From NCBI GenBank assembly GCA_934256705.1, contig CAKQPF010000030.1:1-42797 (forward strand): a stretch of 42,797 nt of DNA. Reading direction: 5' to 3'. The stretch's first letter is position 1; every line of letters starts with the position of its first letter. Shown in pieces: positions 41,190 to 42,797 of the stretch. This DNA comes from an uncultured Prevotella sp. Its GTDB lineage: Bacteria > Bacteroidota > Bacteroidia > Bacteroidales > Bacteroidaceae. The notes under the pieces were generated by a model. That model was not told the origin of the DNA. It worked only from the letters and a program-made list of their open reading frames with translations, and did not search any database. A program made the position numbers and the translations under genes.

Positions 41190-42199
41190 TGTTTATTATG
41201 GTTTTTCAATTGTATTATCTCTTCTAAGGATAGTCCTGTGATTTCAGCTATGCTCTGGTCTGGCATCGGGATTTTCAGGAGGTTGAGGGCAATCTTTTTT
41301 TTCTCTTCTTTCTTGCCTTCCTCACGACCTTCCTCACGGCCTTCTTTTCTGCCTTCCTCGCGACCTTCTTTTCTGCCTTCCTCGCGGCCTTCTTTTCTGC
41401 CTTCCTCACGGCCTTCCTTGCGACCTTCCTGCCGTCCAAGTATGCGTCCTTCGATGAGTCCCTCTGATCGGTAGGTGTCGAGCACGCTGTTCTGTGTGCG
41501 GATGGCATCCATGTAATTGTCGTATTCCTGGCGGTCTTTCTTGCTCATCTTCATGACGCGCAGCTGCTCTCTTGCCTCCTGGAGTCCAGGGGTGGTGGTG
41601 TCTTCCTTGATGCGGTTGTTTTTCAGGAAGTCGAGCCATTCCTCGATAGGAGTGCGTGCCACGTCATTAAACTCGTTGACCCTGATGAGGTAATACTCCG
41701 GGAATATCTCGTCGGGAAAGCAGGTGCGTATGGCGTCAGCATCCTTCTGCCTTACTTTCAGTTTGTCTCCGGTATGCACTCCCACAAAGGATGTGGTGCC
41801 GTGGTAGAGATAGTCGTCGCCTTTGCCAAGGTCGAAATACAGGATATTGATGGAATAGACCTTCCTCACGTTTTCATACTTGCTGCCAAGCGAGATATGC
41901 TCCGTGATGGTCTTTGAGACTCCATAGAGTATGCGTTGCAGATAATACCACTCGCGGGTGAGCTGTATCTCCACAATGATGATTTCATTCTTGCTGTTTA
42001 CCGCCTTGATGTCAACTCTGTTGAATTTGTCGTTGGCATTGGTCTGGTTGCTTTCGCTCTCCAGTATCTCGCTGATCGTGATCTTCTCGCCGAGGAGAAC
42101 GGTCACGAGTCCTTCGAGTACAGAGAAGTTTGCTTTGTCTCTGAGCATCCTTTTAGCAGCCCAGTCGAATCTTATAATGCTGTCATTTTCCATTACCAT
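41186..42199 (-). CDS. Rpn-family PD-(D/E)XK nuclease/transposase-like protein
   Basis: A 337-aa cytosolic protein (335 aa from the next ATG). The N-terminal domain is that of Rpn/YhgA-like proteins: FDWAAKRMLRDKANFSVLEG, then the nuclease core VDIKAVNSKNEIIIVEIQ with Asp63 and the E-x-Q pair Glu77-Gln79. Residues about 245-300 are a highly charged tail of repeated GREEGRKE octapeptides encoded by 24-bp tandem repeats, a common variable feature of this family. The last 30 residues (LNLLKIPMPDQSIAEITGLSLEEI) resemble the usual Rpn C-terminus. Related E. coli proteins promote RecA-independent recombination and cleave DNA. Its stop codon overlaps the M3 peptidase start. Confidence 0.92.
   Translation of the reverse strand: MVMENDSIIRFDWAAKRMLRDKANFSVLEGLVTVLLGEKITISEILESESNQTNANDKFNRVDIKAVNSKNEIIIVEIQLTREWYYLQRILYGVSKTITEHISLGSKYENVRKVYSINILYFDLGKGDDYLYHGTTSFVGVHTGDKLKVRQKDADAIRTCFPDEIFPEYYLIRVNEFNDVARTPIEEWLDFLKNNRIKEDTTTPGLQEAREQLRVMKMSKKDRQEYDNYMDAIRTQNSVLDTYRSEGLIEGRILGRQEGRKEGREEGRKEGREEGRKEGREEGRKEGREEGREEGKKEEKKKIALNLLKIPMPDQSIAEITGLSLEEIIQLKNHNKQ
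41317..41412 (-). repeat. In-frame 24-bp tandem repeat in the Rpn-family gene
   Basis: Three near-perfect 24-bp units start at 41341, 41365 and 41389 (each CTTCTTTTCTGCCTTCCTCR on the plus strand); a related unit precedes them at 41317 and a diverged one follows at 41413. Each encodes eight residues of GREEGRKE type, so changes in copy number keep the reading frame. Confidence 0.93.
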
Positions 42200-42260
42200 A
42201 GCGCTCGTCGTTTTTTGTGCAGAAGGTCATGAGAAAGTCCGTCTGCTTGTATTTCCGTGA

Positions 42261-42291
42261 CAAAAATACAAAGACTTTTCGAGAATGCCAA
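42261..42291 (-). promoter_or_regulatory. Bacteroidota promoter for the Rpn-M3 gene pair
   Basis: On the minus strand: TTG (42291-42289), a 20-bp spacer and TATTTTTG (42268-42261). It predicts a leader of about 55 nt. Confidence 0.78.
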
Positions 42292-42397
42292 ATTTTTTCC
42301 TCTCAAAAGTGATTGAAGCAGATATAAGTGACGGTAAAGAAATAACTTGGCACATTTTTTTACTCAAATCAATGTTACCGTCAATAAATGCTGAAAG

Positions 42398-42479
42398 CAT
42401 AGCTTTTACACTGTAATATCATAGCTTTTACCACGCAATAACTATGCTTTTACCACCCAATATCATAGCTTTTACATAG
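42398..42479 (-). repeat. 22-bp tandem array, locus 2
   Basis: The units start at 42398, 42420, 42442 and 42464, exactly 22 bp apart, each opening CATAGCTTTTAC or CTATGCTTTTAC; the fourth is cut short. Read on the minus strand the third unit rotates to AAAGCATAGATATTGGGTGG, matching the best unit at 28195 at all but a few end positions. It lies about 200 bp upstream of the Rpn-family gene. Confidence 0.9.
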
Positions 42480-42600
42480 AGCCTCCTCTTATTCCCCGAA
42501 AGGGAAGAAAGCGCTACGTTTTTCGCCTTGAGACCCAAGTTGACAATCCGTATAACTTATCCTCCCCCAATGGGGATAAGAGGTGGGCTTCCTCCAGGGA

Positions 42601-42675
42601 GGGGTTGGGGAGAACTCTTTCAAAAGGGGTTGGGGAAGGCTCTTTTACAGAGGGTTGGGGAGGACTTTTTGGAGA
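42601..42675 (+). repeat. G-rich 25-bp tandem repeat
   Basis: Three units start at 42601, 42626 and 42651, each beginning GGGGTTGGGG (the last AGGGTTGGGG) followed by an A/C/T-rich spacer with CTCTTT or CTTTTT. With the GGG runs just upstream (42585-42600), several four-run groupings able to form G-quadruplexes exist. The upstream stretch CCCCCAATGGGGATAAGAGG (42564-42583) resembles 22343-22364. Confidence 0.8.
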
Positions 42676-42797
42676 AAAATCGGAATGTTTTAGCATCTAT
42701 TTAACATCCATTCACATATTTCGTAACTACTCAGGTAGGTTTGTCGTACTTCCCCATGCACGACTTCCCTCGTTGCAACCAACGAGAGTAAATCGTT

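Larger units (their letters stand above)
42200..42797. other. Non-coding window end with several repeats
   Basis: It contains the Rpn promoter (42261-42291), a 9-bp inverted repeat TGACGGTAA/TTACCGTCA (42329-42337 and 42375-42383), the second 22-bp array (42398-42479), a TTCCC-cgaa-AGGGAA hairpin (about 42492-42506), G-rich 25-bp repeats (42601-42675) and a CTCGTTG-caac-CAACGAG hairpin near the edge (42769-42786). No gene is visible. Confidence 0.65.

Noticed and set aside
42398..42479. CRISPR array
   Set aside because: The repeats are contiguous with no unique spacers between them, and no cas genes are in the window.
42514..42696. 60-codon frame over the G-rich repeats
   Set aside because: The proline/serine-rich translation simply reflects the 25-bp G-rich repeat, and there is no promoter or start context.

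Overview
The window looks like a chromosomal segment from a Bacteroidota gut or oral commensal, most likely Prevotella/Segatella-like. The evidence is two SusC/SusD pairs, lipoproteins with Bacteroidota lipoboxes, GH127/GH97/GH43 glycosidases, AAA-ATPase/DUF1703 and Rpn-type PD-(D/E)XK proteins, and several clean Bacteroidota promoters (TTG, 19-21 bp spacer, TAnnTTTG). No rRNA, tRNA, CRISPR array, integrase or classical IS transposase was recognised. Species is inferred from gene families only.

Layout. (1) 81-10428 is a glycosidase cluster: a GH127/GH146-like enzyme on the minus strand, divergent from a plus-strand row of GH97 retaining alpha-galactosidase type, GH43 with a CBM32-like and a LamG-like domain, and classical GH127 beta-L-arabinofuranosidase, closed by a strong terminator. 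It has no SusC/SusD of its own and suggests trimming of arabinofuranose/galactose-rich plant glycans. (2) 10676-12776 holds housekeeping genes: nitroreductase, a YbaK/ProX-type prolyl-tRNA editing protein, and an unrecognised 225-aa protein. (3) 12924-21273 (minus) is a SusC-SusD-DUF4843-PKD-like lipoprotein-thioredoxin locus. (4) 21544-25709 has a low-molecular-weight protein tyrosine phosphatase and a 1103-aa secreted protein joining a sialidase-like propeller to an (alpha/alpha)6 glycosidase-like domain. (5) 26354-27940 is an AAA-ATPase/PD-(D/E)XK protein, followed by a 408-bp element with perfect inverted ends. (6) 28617-38724 (plus) is a probable peptide-acquisition operon: S8 protease, S9 prolyl-oligopeptidase family protease, SusC, SusD and two surface lipoproteins. 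(7) 39045-42199 (minus) is an Rpn-family nuclease gene overlapping an M3 metallopeptidase lipoprotein gene.

The most unusual content lies between genes. Two separate loci (28107-28230 and 42398-42479) carry the same contiguous repeat with an exact 22-bp period, each next to a PD-(D/E)XK-family gene. Several other repeat families recur: inverted arrays of degenerate heptamers (GGTTNNN ... NNNAACC) at five places, a 135-bp element with three hairpins (two near-identical copies and one diverged inverted copy), and a heptad-rich element ending in GCGCTGACGC (two full copies, one inverted copy in a predicted 5' leader). Several families share a 7-bp period and none enters a gene.

Coordinates, motifs and repeat spacing were read directly from the sequence. 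Family assignments rest on recognised motifs and were not checked against databases.
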